A DNA stretch of 37,363 bases from Staphylococcus pettenkoferi (GTDB lineage: Bacteria; Bacillota; Bacilli; Staphylococcales; Staphylococcaceae): assembly GCF_002902685.1 (NCBI RefSeq), contig NZ_PPRN01000014.1, forward strand, positions 1 through 37,363, in the 5' to 3' direction. Below are positions 1 through 8,070 of this stretch, one piece after another. The first letter of the stretch is position 1. Each line of letters opens with the position of its first letter. A program made the position numbers and the translations under genes. The notes below the pieces were generated by a model. The model was given only the letters and a program-made list of their open reading frames with translations, was not told where the DNA came from and ran no database searches.

Positions 1-78
1 ATATAATGTGGGTAGAGCAATAGTATTGTAAGTTAACTAACTCTATTAATACATTAATTAAAATAGAGGAGAATGATT

Positions 79-858
79 ATGAGCAATCAAGATTTAAAAA
101 ATTACCCACGAATTTTAAAAATTGAAGATGATGGGAAAATAATCGCCCTAGATAAAAATGGTAGAGTGAATACCGAACTTAACACACACACTATTAACGA
201 TAGTGAAGAATATCGAATATTTGGCAGATTATTATATGATGATTATCGCAGAAATAGCATGAGTCGCTATGAGAGAAACAAAGAAACTTATGATGAGGAT
301 CGTCGGATTCAAAGTCGACCAGAAGATTACTATACTGACCGTGATCGAGAACGCGACTGGCAACAACGTGATGAGATTAACAAACGAAAGTCAATGACCA
401 AATGGCTAAGTATCGGTTTAATCATCTTGCTTATCGTGGTAGTTATTTTCGTTGTAAAAGCTTGTACAACTCATGATGATCAACAGAATTCAAATTCAGA
501 TAACCAACAAACAGAACAGAAAGAGCCAAGTAACGAAGATAAAGATTACGTTCAGAAACAATCTGACGATATTAAACAACAAATTCAAGAAACTAAAGAT
601 AGTATCCAGAACAACAAAGAAGATACTCAGTCTAAATTAGATCAACTTAAACAAAAGATTAATGATTTGAAGTCTAAAACTAATGACGAGCAGTCTCAAA
701 AAGTAGCGAATGACTATCAAGATACTGCCGATAATTTAGATAAAGCACAACAAGAGAGAAACAACGGAAATGAAAGCAAGATGCAAGAAGAGTTAGATAA
801 AGTCAATTCTAAACTCGATGAGATTAAGAACAAAATATCTGAGTGGTTTAATAAATAA
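79..858 (+). CDS. Single-pass membrane protein with long extracytoplasmic coiled coil, function unknown
   Basis: I do not recognise a characterised family. The 259-residue product starts with a short globular-looking part (about 1-55) and continues with a very polar Arg/Asp/Glu/Tyr-rich linker (about 56-106). One clear membrane helix follows (about 108-127, WLSIGLIILLIVVVIFVV), then a Gln/Asn/Ser/Lys/Asp-rich low-complexity stretch and heptad-like coiled coil from about 150 to the end. Positive residues just before the helix (NKRKS) suggest the N-terminus is cytoplasmic and the coiled coil lies outside. The ATG at 79 is chosen over the one at 73 because GAGGAG at 66-71 is 7 bases from it but only 1 from the other. 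A terminator follows, so it is not co-transcribed with sbcD. Confidence 0.75.
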   Translation: MSNQDLKNYPRILKIEDDGKIIALDKNGRVNTELNTHTINDSEEYRIFGRLLYDDYRRNSMSRYERNKETYDEDRRIQSRPEDYYTDRDRERDWQQRDEINKRKSMTKWLSIGLIILLIVVVIFVVKACTTHDDQQNSNSDNQQTEQKEPSNEDKDYVQKQSDDIKQQIQETKDSIQNNKEDTQSKLDQLKQKINDLKSKTNDEQSQKVANDYQDTADNLDKAQQERNNGNESKMQEELDKVNSKLDEIKNKISEWFNK

Positions 859-904
859 AAGTGCTCAATTTAAACAAGCCATTGCATCTTTAACTTAATA
901 TATG

Positions 905-963
905 AGAAAGAGTAGTTCTTTACTTTAGTCCAAGATGATTTAAAGTGAGGCTACTCTTTTTCT
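905..963 (+). terminator. Terminator after the coiled-coil membrane gene
   Basis: Inverted repeat AAAGAGTAG (907-915) / CTACTCTTT (951-959) with a 35-base loop, running into TTTTTCT. It separates the first gene from the sbcD promoter. Confidence 0.65.
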
Positions 964-1009
964 ATATTTATTGGCTGAGAAATAGTGTAAAATGAGCCAC
1001 TCAAATTAC

Positions 1010-1038
1010 TTGCTATGATTTGGAAATTGTAATATTAT
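1010..1038 (+). promoter_or_regulatory. sbcDC promoter
   Basis: TTGCTA (1010-1015), 17-base spacer, TATTAT (1033-1038). The -10 sits 5 bases ahead of the LexA box, so a bound repressor would cover the transcription start. Confidence 0.55.
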
Positions 1039-1043
1039 AAAAG

Positions 1044-1057
1044 CGAACAAACGTTCT
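1044..1057 (+). promoter_or_regulatory. LexA (SOS) box of sbcDC
   Basis: CGAACAAACGTTCT matches the Gram-positive SOS box CGAAC-N4-GTTCG except for the last base. The GAAC (1045-1048) and GTTC (1053-1056) arms are perfect. It lies just upstream of the sbcD ribosome binding site. From memory, sbcDC belongs to the S. aureus LexA regulon. Confidence 0.8.
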
Positions 1058-1074
1058 GTATAGGAGAGGTTGAA

Positions 1075-2202
1075 ATGAAGATAGTACACACTGCTGATTG
1101 GCACTTAGGTAAAATTTTGAATGGAAAGTCATTATTAGAAGACCAAGAATATATATTAAAACAGTTTGTAGAAGAGATGAAAGAAGAACAACCTGAGGTA
1201 ATCGTTATCGCTGGCGATCTTTATGATACAAGCTATCCCAATAAAGATGCAGTAAAGTTACTTGAACAGACTATTGCTGAATTGAATTTAGAATTAAATA
1301 TTCCGTTAATTATTACTAATGGTAACCATGATGGTAAAGCGCGATTAAACTATGGAGCAGAGTGGTTTAGTAAATCTAATTTACATATTAGAACGTCATT
1401 AGAAGATATCAAGGATCCGATTATTATAAATGACGTTAACTTCTATACATTACCTTTTGCAACACTCGCTGAAATTAAAGACTTCTTAAACGATGACGAA
1501 ATTCAAACTTATCAACAAGGCATTACCCAATTAATTAACCTTATGACTGAAGATCTAAATAGTAACGAAATTAATATACTGATTGGGCATTTAACAGTTC
1601 AAGGAGGCATACGTTCTGATTCAGAAAGAGAAATAACAATAGGTACAGTTGAAGAAGTTAATGAGCGTTATTTCGAAAGTTTTGATCGCGTACTGCTAGG
1701 TCATCTTCATCACCCATTTAGTATTAATTCTGAATATATCCAATATAGCGGTTCACTATTACAGTACTCATTTTCAGAGGTGAATCAATCTAAAGGATAT
1801 CGCATTATTTCAATTAAGGATAACGAGATTAAAGGTTATTTTAAAAAATTAGACCCTCAACGTGAATTAGAAATTGTGAATGGAGACTATGAAGATGTGG
1901 TTCAAGAGCGACTACTCGTTAAGAATAAAGATAACTATATGCAGTTTCGATTAAGCCATATGTCCCACGTTACTGACCCTATGTCCATATTAAAAAATAT
2001 ATTTCCTAATACTTTATCCCTAATTAATAATGAAATGAATGAGCAACTCAATCAATTTGAAGTTGATCATACAATGCATCAAAAAAGCGACTTTGAAATC
2101 ATTAATGAATTCTATCGATATGTCACAGATCAATCATTATCCGACAACCAATCTAAAATTATTACCGATGTGCTTGAAGAAATCGATAAAGGAGAGTATT
2201 AA
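1075..2202 (+). CDS. sbcD: Exonuclease SbcD, nuclease subunit of SbcCD
   Basis: Mre11-type Mn2+-dependent nuclease that works with SbcC on hairpins, palindromes and blocked double-strand ends. The calcineurin-like phosphodiesterase motifs are in order: DWHLG (residues 8-12), GDLYD (47-51), GNHD (83-86), then IGHLTVQGG and LLGHLHHP with the metal-binding histidines. The length of 375 residues is normal for the family. The start has GGAGAGG upstream. It is followed 2 bases later by sbcC, so the two are co-transcribed, under the LexA box at 1044-1057. No defect seen. Confidence 0.95.
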   Translation: MKIVHTADWHLGKILNGKSLLEDQEYILKQFVEEMKEEQPEVIVIAGDLYDTSYPNKDAVKLLEQTIAELNLELNIPLIITNGNHDGKARLNYGAEWFSKSNLHIRTSLEDIKDPIIINDVNFYTLPFATLAEIKDFLNDDEIQTYQQGITQLINLMTEDLNSNEINILIGHLTVQGGIRSDSEREITIGTVEEVNERYFESFDRVLLGHLHHPFSINSEYIQYSGSLLQYSFSEVNQSKGYRIISIKDNEIKGYFKKLDPQRELEIVNGDYEDVVQERLLVKNKDNYMQFRLSHMSHVTDPMSILKNIFPNTLSLINNEMNEQLNQFEVDHTMHQKSDFEIINEFYRYVTDQSLSDNQSKIITDVLEEIDKGEY

Positions 2203-2204
2203 TT

Positions 2205-5200
2205 ATGAGACCTTTAAAGCTAACAATGAATAATTTTGGTCCTTTTATTAAAGAACAGATTAATTTCACTCAAATAACTAACAATCAACTGTTTTTAATC
2301 AGTGGTAAAACGGGTTCTGGTAAGACGATGATTTTTGATGCGATGGTATATGCGCTCTTTGGCGAGGCTTCTACAAAAGATCGTGACAAAGGAGATTTGC
2401 GAAGTCACTTTGCTGATAGAAATGAGGCATTAAAAATTGCTTTCGAATTCAAGCTAGGTACTGAAATTTTTCGAGTGGAAAGACAAGGGAAGTTTACCAA
2501 AGAAGGTAATAAAACTGAAACACCTGGACATCTGACTGTTTATAGAAAAACAAATAATGATTATGAGTTAATTGAGAGTACGATTAAAGATGGTAATAAA
2601 TTTATTAAAGAAAGACTAGGCGTTAATGCTGATCAATTTAGACAATTGTTTATCTTACCTCAAGGCGAATTTAAAAAATTCTTAGTTTCAAGTAGTTTAG
2701 AAAAGCAACAAATTTTAAGAACACTTTTTAATAGTCAAAGATTTGAAGTGATACAGAATACATTAAAGGAAAATGTGGATCAAGTACGCAAACAAATTGA
2801 TGATTTATATCGAAAGCTCCAAGATAATTGGGACGATGTTAATGATTTTAATGATGAAGATTTGCAAGCTTTAAAAAACATTGATGCCAATCAAACGAAG
2901 CGGATTGTTGAGGCTATTAAAAATTTTGAGCATCGAGCAAATGATATACTAACGTACTTGTTGCATAATAAAAATGAACATGAAAAAACACTTAATCAAC
3001 ATTTAAAGATATTCGAAGAACAAAAAACGCTTTCACAGAACTATAAAAAGTTATCAGAACACGAAAATCAATATAATAAATTGTTAGAAAGAAAAGATGA
3101 AATAGATAAGATTAAACAATATTTAAATGAAATTAATGAAGTTAAATTGCTATCACAATATATGAAACAGCATAAAATTGTATCTAAAAAGATTTCTGAT
3201 AGTCAAATGAAAATAGATGAAGCTACAAATAAATCAAAACTACAAGAAAAACGTATTCAAGAATATGAAGAAAAATTAAATTCACTTGAAGAACAAAGTG
3301 ACTACTATAAGCATATTGAAGCTTTTCTAACTGAAAACAAGTTGTTCTTTAAAAATATTGACTCCTATCAACAAGTCTATAAGAACATTAATGAATTAAA
3401 TGAAAAAATTACCGATTTGAAAAATGAACAAAATGAGATCAATGTTAAGTTAGAAGAGTTGGCGTTTAACATCAAAGATAAAGAACTTAACTATGAGATT
3501 ATAAATGATTTCAATAACGATATTTATCAATTAAAAGACCAAGAAAGACTTGTTACACAAGAGATTGAAGAGAATTCTCAAAGAGAAAATTTAATTGGTT
3601 TACTTTCGAAAGAGAAGAAACGTTTAGAAGAAGTGAATAAAAGTCTAGAAGAAGATTTCAAAAATACGCAAACTAATTTATTGTATTTAGATTTTGATAA
3701 TTACGAGAAACTCGTTTCAACTCTTCAACAGCAAGTGACAATAGGAGATACTTGTCCTATATGTGGGAATGAAGTTACTGATTTAAGCGAACATATTGAT
3801 ATCGACCAAATGAAAGAAGACCAATTTAAACAGGAGCAAATTGCAAAACAACTTAGTGAATTACAGGAGAAAAAAGGTAAATTATTAAATAGTATTGATA
3901 ACATTAACCAAGAATTACCTAAGTTAGCTCAGTCTAATAAAACGATGGAAGATGTTCAGAACTTAAAATCAAAGAGAGAAAATCTCGAAGCACGTTTAAA
4001 GAAACAAAAGCAACACAATCAGTTTATAGAAAAACAAAAAGAAGAACAGGAAAAATTGATGAACAAACAGCGTAAAATCGAAACAGACTTACTCAATTTT
4101 AAACATCAATTTAAATCGGAAGAAACTAAAATCAATGATTTCGAAACAACGACAGAATACAGTGACATAGAACAATTTAAAGAAAGTTATCAATCACATC
4201 GGAGTGATTTAGAACAATATTCTAAACAGTTTAATGATACTAAAGACCATGTTAAAGAGGAGAAACAACAACTTGAATTAACTCAAAATAATATTAAGTA
4301 TCTCAATGATGCCTTTGAAAACTTACAACAAGATAAGCAAGAATTAGATGAGCAAATTAGAAATGAAATGGCACGAGTTGGTTTCGAAACCCAACAAGAA
4401 ATTGATGAGGCTATTGATAAATCAAAATATCAAACTCGATATGAACAACAAGTAGAGAGTTATGAAAAAGAAAAACAATCTCTTGAAGGCATCATTCAAA
4501 ATCTTAAAGAAGATTTAAAAGATAAGAAACAATTAGATTTAATAGAAGTTGAAGAGACTTATCAAAAGAGTAAACAACAATTTAATGAAATTGTAGAGAA
4601 GTATAATCATCACACGTACAAAGTAGAATTTAATAATCAAAAATTCAAAGAAATTAAATCAATTGTTAATCAATTAGATAATGAATTACAAAATCAAACC
4701 GAAATGATACAGCTATCTGATGTAATAACTGGAAAAAATGCAACGAAATTAAAGCTCGAGAATTATGTACTGATTCATTATTTAACTCAAATATTAAGTC
4801 AGGCTAATAAGAGATTATCTTCAGTGACTGGCGAGAGATACCAACTTGTAAGAAAACAATCTGTTTCGCAAGGATATAGTGGACTTGAAATTAATGTTTT
4901 CGATGCGCATTCTAATAAAGAGAGACATGTTAGCACTTTATCAGGAGGAGAAACTTTCCAAGCTTCTTTAGCACTTGCGCTCGGTTTGAGTGAAGTTGTG
5001 CAACAAGAATCAGGGGGTATCGCTTTAGAGTCCATCTTCATCGACGAAGGTTTCGGCACTTTAGATCAAGAAACACTTGATACGGCGCTAGATACCTTAT
5101 TAAACTTACAGTCTACGGGTAGATTGGTAGGTATTATCTCTCATGTTTCTGAATTAAAACAACGCATTCCACTTATTTTACAAGTTACATCTAGTCAGAG

Positions 5201-5231
5201 AGAAAGTTACACGAAGTTGATTAAACAGTAA
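2205..5231 (+). CDS. sbcC: Exonuclease SbcC, SMC/Rad50-type ATPase of SbcCD
   Basis: ATPase partner of SbcD. Walker A is GKTGSGKT at residues 34-41. Two very long Glu/Lys/Gln-rich coiled-coil arms flank the zinc hook CPIC at about 517-520, where two SbcC molecules join. The C-terminal half carries the ABC signature LSGGETFQA (about 911) and Walker B IFIDEGFGTLD (about 945). The full length of 1008 residues agrees with the staphylococcal protein. AAAGGAGAG inside the sbcD end serves as its ribosome binding site. Transcription ends in the stem loop at 5239-5267, which is shared with the converging mscL. Confidence 0.95.
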   Translation: MRPLKLTMNNFGPFIKEQINFTQITNNQLFLISGKTGSGKTMIFDAMVYALFGEASTKDRDKGDLRSHFADRNEALKIAFEFKLGTEIFRVERQGKFTKEGNKTETPGHLTVYRKTNNDYELIESTIKDGNKFIKERLGVNADQFRQLFILPQGEFKKFLVSSSLEKQQILRTLFNSQRFEVIQNTLKENVDQVRKQIDDLYRKLQDNWDDVNDFNDEDLQALKNIDANQTKRIVEAIKNFEHRANDILTYLLHNKNEHEKTLNQHLKIFEEQKTLSQNYKKLSEHENQYNKLLERKDEIDKIKQYLNEINEVKLLSQYMKQHKIVSKKISDSQMKIDEATNKSKLQEKRIQEYEEKLNSLEEQSDYYKHIEAFLTENKLFFKNIDSYQQVYKNINELNEKITDLKNEQNEINVKLEELAFNIKDKELNYEIINDFNNDIYQLKDQERLVTQEIEENSQRENLIGLLSKEKKRLEEVNKSLEEDFKNTQTNLLYLDFDNYEKLVSTLQQQVTIGDTCPICGNEVTDLSEHIDIDQMKEDQFKQEQIAKQLSELQEKKGKLLNSIDNINQELPKLAQSNKTMEDVQNLKSKRENLEARLKKQKQHNQFIEKQKEEQEKLMNKQRKIETDLLNFKHQFKSEETKINDFETTTEYSDIEQFKESYQSHRSDLEQYSKQFNDTKDHVKEEKQQLELTQNNIKYLNDAFENLQQDKQELDEQIRNEMARVGFETQQEIDEAIDKSKYQTRYEQQVESYEKEKQSLEGIIQNLKEDLKDKKQLDLIEVEETYQKSKQQFNEIVEKYNHHTYKVEFNNQKFKEIKSIVNQLDNELQNQTEMIQLSDVITGKNATKLKLENYVLIHYLTQILSQANKRLSSVTGERYQLVRKQSVSQGYSGLEINVFDAHSNKERHVSTLSGGETFQASLALALGLSEVVQQESGGIALESIFIDEGFGTLDQETLDTALDTLLNLQSTGRLVGIISHVSELKQRIPLILQVTSSQRESYTKLIKQ

Positions 5232-5238
5232 TAGAAAA

Positions 5239-5267
5239 GAGAGGAAATCGCTTATTGATTTCCTCTC
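5239..5267. terminator. Shared hairpin between convergent sbcC and mscL
   Basis: Perfect 11-bp stem GAGAGGAAATC (5239-5249) / GATTTCCTCTC (5257-5267) with a 7-base loop. The T-rich tail (TTTTCTATT) is on the reverse strand, so it is best as the mscL terminator, but it sits 7 bases after the sbcC stop and probably serves both. Confidence 0.7.
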
Positions 5268-5328
5268 CAATATAAATTCAAGTCACTTCGAACCATAGTG
5301 TATTCAAGATTATAACTGATTCGTTGTT

Positions 5329-5694
5329 TTAAATATCTTTCTTTTCGCGAAGTAAATCACGAATTTCAGTTAATAGTACTGTATTCGCTTCTATTTCTTC
5401 TTCTTCCTCTTCTTCTTTACGCATTAATGTATTAGCAATTTTAACGAAAATAAATAATGCGAAAGCAATGATTAAGAAGTCAATAACAGATTGGACAAAC
5501 ATACCGTATTTAATACCCATAAACGACCAGCTTTTCGCAAAGTCTACTGTTCCAAAAATAAGTCCGATTAAAGGCATGATAATGTACGTAACTAGCGCTG
5601 TGACAATCTTATTGAAAGCTGCTCCCATAACTACAGCTACAGCGAGATCAAGTACATTTCCTTTGAAGGCGAACTCTTTAAATTCCTTTAACAT
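5329..5694 (-). CDS. mscL: Large-conductance mechanosensitive channel MscL
   Basis: Homopentameric emergency valve that opens under membrane tension and releases solutes on osmotic downshock. The 121-residue length is typical. The N-terminal amphipathic helix [13 protein letters not shown] leads into TM1 ([18 protein letters not shown], the pore-lining helix). A loop, TM2 ([19 protein letters not shown]) and a charged C-terminal bundle with a run of seven Glu follow. TGGAGG precedes the start. A TATAAT on the reverse strand (5738-5743) could be its -10, though no good -35 is visible. Next to an osmolyte transporter it forms a small osmotic-stress neighbourhood. Confidence 0.95.
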   Translation of the reverse strand: MLKEFKEFAFKGNVLDLAVAVVMGAAFNKIVTALVTYIIMPLIGLIFGTVDFAKSWSFMGIKYGMFVQSVIDFLIIAFALFIFVKIANTLMRKEEEEEEEIEANTVLLTEIRDLLREKKDI

Positions 5695-5838
5695 GATTAA
5701 TTACCTCCAACTAAAAAATAGTTTTAATAGTTTTTTAATTATACCTTATAACTCAAAAAAAGGGAATGCTACATAAAAGTAAATTTGATTAGATTGTGGA
5801 GTTTTGTTATTCTATATGATAGCTTATGGAATGGTAGT

Positions 5839-5861
5839 ATTAATTTGTGTCACAAATTAAT
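5839..5861. promoter_or_regulatory. 23-bp perfect palindrome in the osmolyte transporter leader
   Basis: ATTAATTTGTG (5839-5849), one central T, CACAAATTAAT (5851-5861). It is either an operator for a dimeric repressor or, folded as RNA with a TGTCA loop, a weak hairpin followed five bases later by TTTTTT (5866-5872 region). Its position, about 50 bases ahead of the start codon, suits control of the transporter. The binding protein is unknown to me. Confidence 0.5.
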
Positions 5862-5908
5862 AATTCTTTTTTGGTTTGACAATTTAATAGGAAGGGGAGT
5901 AATTAGTT

Positions 5909-7552
5909 ATGAATTCTTCTAATCAGTACGATAGTAAGAAGAAGATTTCGCCTGTCTTTATATACAGTGCAATAATCGTTGCTATCGTCGTTATATTAGG
6001 TGCCGTTTTCCCTGGGAAATTCGGTGAAGTAACGGACACGATTAAGCTATGGATTACTGACAAATTAGGTTGGTATTACTTAATCTTAACAACGATTATT
6101 GTATTCTTCTGTATCTTCTTAATCTTTAGTCCTATCGGTAAGTTGAAACTCGGTAAACCTAATGACAAACCCGAATTTAATACAATTTCATGGTTTGCGA
6201 TGTTATTCAGTGCCGGTATGGGAATTGGTTTAGTATTCTATGGTGCAGCTGAACCAATGGGTCACTTTATCAATCCACCTACAGGTGACGCTAAAAGTGC
6301 TCATGCTTATACTGAATCATTACGTGCAACATTCTTCCACTGGGGCTTCCATGCTTGGGCTATTTATGGTGTAGTTGCTCTTGCATTAGCATACGCTCAA
6401 TTTAGAAAAGGCGAACCTGGTCTTATTTCAAGAACACTTCGCCCAATCTTAGGTAATAAAGTAGAAGGTCCAATCGGAATTATTGTTGACGTACTTGCAG
6501 TCTTTGCAACTCTCGTTGGTGTTGCGGTATCTCTTGGTATGGGTGCCCTTCAAATCAACGGTGGTTTACATTACTTATTCGGTGTACCTAATAATGAATG
6601 GGTTCAAGCGATTATTATCGTAGTCGTAACTATCCTATTCATTGCAAGTGCTTGGTCAGGATTAAGTAAAGGTATCCAATACCTAAGTAACTTAAATATT
6701 AGTTTAGGTGCTATCTTGATGGTTGCAGTACTTATTATTGGACCAACAGTACTTATTCTTAACTTCATGACTAGCTCTATAGGTCACTTATTTAATTCAT
6801 TCTTACTCAACACATTCGACTCAGCTCCATTAGATGGACAAAAACGTGGTTGGATGACAACTTGGACATTCTACTACTGGGGCTGGTGGCTAAGCTGGAG
6901 TCCATTCGTAGGTATCTTTATCGCCCGTGTTTCTAAGGGACGTTCAATCAGAGAATTTATCGCGGGTGTATTACTCGTTCCAGCATTAGTAAGTTTCGTA
7001 TGGTTTAGTGTCTTTGGTGTGCTAGGTATTCAAACTGGTAAAGCGCATCAAGAATTATTCAAAATGAGTCCAGAAACTCAATTATTCGGTGTGTTCCACC
7101 ATGTACCAATGGGTATGGCTTTATCCATTATCGCACTAGTATTGATCGGCTCATTCTTCATTACATCAGCCGACTCAGCAACGTTCGTACTCGGTAGCCA
7201 AACATCATTCGGTACATTAGAGCCACGTATTACCATCAAGGTATCCTGGGGTATTGCACAAGCCCTTATCGCCTTTATCTTGCTATTAGCAGGCGGTGGC
7301 GATGGATCACAAGCATTAAACGCTATCCAAAGTGCGGCGATTATTAGTGCCTTACCGTTCTCTATAGTGGTTATATTGATGATGATTTCATTCTACAAAG
7401 ACGCAAACCAAGAACGTAAATTCTTAGGCTTAACATTGACGCCTAATAAACATCGTCTTCAAGAATATGTTCAATATCAACAACAGGACTATGAAGATGA
7501 TATTCTCGAAAAACGTGAAGCACGTCGAAATGCCGAAAAACAAAATAAATAA
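5909..7552 (+). CDS. opuD: BCCT-family betaine/choline-type osmolyte transporter (OpuD-like)
   Basis: Sodium-coupled importer of glycine betaine or related compatible solutes in the cytoplasmic membrane. About 12 membrane helices are visible. BCCT hallmarks include GMGIGLVFYGAAEP near residue 105 and the Trp-rich helix-8 segment (TTWTFYYWGWWLSWSPF, then VGIFIARVSKGRSIREF). The length of 547 residues is normal, with a charged cytoplasmic tail (about 515-547). GGAAGGGGAG precedes the ATG. Its place next to mscL and acnA matches the second OpuD gene of staphylococci. Exact substrate preference cannot be read from sequence. No damage seen. Confidence 0.88.
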   Translation: MNSSNQYDSKKKISPVFIYSAIIVAIVVILGAVFPGKFGEVTDTIKLWITDKLGWYYLILTTIIVFFCIFLIFSPIGKLKLGKPNDKPEFNTISWFAMLFSAGMGIGLVFYGAAEPMGHFINPPTGDAKSAHAYTESLRATFFHWGFHAWAIYGVVALALAYAQFRKGEPGLISRTLRPILGNKVEGPIGIIVDVLAVFATLVGVAVSLGMGALQINGGLHYLFGVPNNEWVQAIIIVVVTILFIASAWSGLSKGIQYLSNLNISLGAILMVAVLIIGPTVLILNFMTSSIGHLFNSFLLNTFDSAPLDGQKRGWMTTWTFYYWGWWLSWSPFVGIFIARVSKGRSIREFIAGVLLVPALVSFVWFSVFGVLGIQTGKAHQELFKMSPETQLFGVFHHVPMGMALSIIALVLIGSFFITSADSATFVLGSQTSFGTLEPRITIKVSWGIAQALIAFILLLAGGGDGSQALNAIQSAAIISALPFSIVVILMMISFYKDANQERKFLGLTLTPNKHRLQEYVQYQQQDYEDDILEKREARRNAEKQNK

Positions 7553-7564
7553 TTTGAGGCACTT

Positions 7565-7600
7565 AACGGGAGTTACTATCACGTAGCTCCCGTTATTTTT
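7565..7600 (+). terminator. Terminator of the osmolyte transporter gene
   Basis: Stem AACGGGAG-TTAC (7565-7576) / GTAG-CTCCCGTT (7583-7594) with one U-G pair, followed by ATTTTT. Confidence 0.85.
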
Positions 7601-7879
7601 AACTATTTTAAAGTATTTTTCTTATTACATAGTTTGTCAGCGTATTAATGTACTTGTACAACCCTACTGTCTCTACTTTCTTTCAAACAATCTAGCAGAA
7701 CTCGCCATCCAAATCATACTTTTTAAGCACTAAAGATGAATACACATTATAATAATTCTAATCTGATTCCCGAACATAAACTTCCCGAAATATTGGCTCA
7801 TATATACGACCTAAATTCAATCCCATGAAAATAGAATTTTACTCATCCAAACGAAAGACTAAAAATAAAATAAGATAAG

Positions 7880-7894
7880 TGATAATGATTCTCA
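7880..7894 (+). promoter_or_regulatory. Fur-like box upstream of acnA
   Basis: TGATAATGATTCTCA matches the 7-1-7 Fur consensus TGATAATNATTATCA at every defined position but one. It overlaps the -35 of a possible weak promoter, TTCTCA (7889-7894), 16 bases, TATGAT (7911-7916). Aconitase is a 4Fe-4S enzyme, so iron control makes sense. Binding is inference. Confidence 0.5.
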
Positions 7895-7898
7895 ATTG

Positions 7899-7945
7899 AT
7901 AAAAATAACTTATGATAGAGCTGTTTTACGATAAGGAAAAGTTAT
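7899..7945 (+). promoter_or_regulatory. Two CcpC/CcpE-type boxes (ATAA-N7-TTAT)
   Basis: ATAA-AAATAAC-TTAT at 7899-7913 and ATAA-GGAAAAG-TTAT at 7931-7945. Centres are 32 bp apart, about three helical turns. ATAA-N7-TTAT is the dyad bound by Bacillus CcpC at citB and citZ; S. aureus uses the related citrate-sensing regulator CcpE at the aconitase gene. The first box lies right beside the Fur-like box. Confidence 0.55.
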
Positions 7946-7992
7946 ATATACTGATTGTAAAATCAAAAGGTAAACTAGGCTATTTCTAGCTT

Positions 7993-8020
7993 TAGACAGT
8001 TGTATTCATGAATATATAAT
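7993..8020 (+). promoter_or_regulatory. Main acnA promoter
   Basis: TAGACA (7993-7998), 16-base spacer, TATAAT (8015-8020). The expected start near 8027 gives a leader of about 44 bases. The spacer contains a perfect palindrome ATTCATGAAT (8004-8013), and TTGTAT (8000-8005) / ATACAA (8022-8027) flank it as an inverted repeat. Confidence 0.7.
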
Positions 8021-8070
8021 TATACAATTTAGTTAAGGCATATAAAAATTAAGGTTCAGGGGGGATAAAT

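Larger units (their letters stand above)
7601..8070 (+). other. 470-base control region upstream of aconitase
   Basis: No gene is visible here; the short reading frames lack ribosome binding sites. The first 270 bases show nothing I can name. The last 200 hold a Fur-like box, two ATAA-N7-TTAT boxes, a good sigma-A promoter and a strong ribosome binding site (AGGGGGG, 8058-8064), listed separately. Confidence 0.6.

Noticed and set aside
2039-2233. 64-codon forward frame within the sbcD end
   Set aside because: It lies fully within sbcD and the sbcC start in another frame, with no binding site.
4799-5059. Reverse-strand frame opposite the sbcC ATPase motifs
   Set aside because: It is an antisense shadow of a conserved coding region without its own start signals.
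5876-5881. Perfect TTGACA just ahead of the osmolyte transporter
   Set aside because: It is only 27 bases before the start codon and no -10 fits before the ATG, so it cannot drive the annotated gene.
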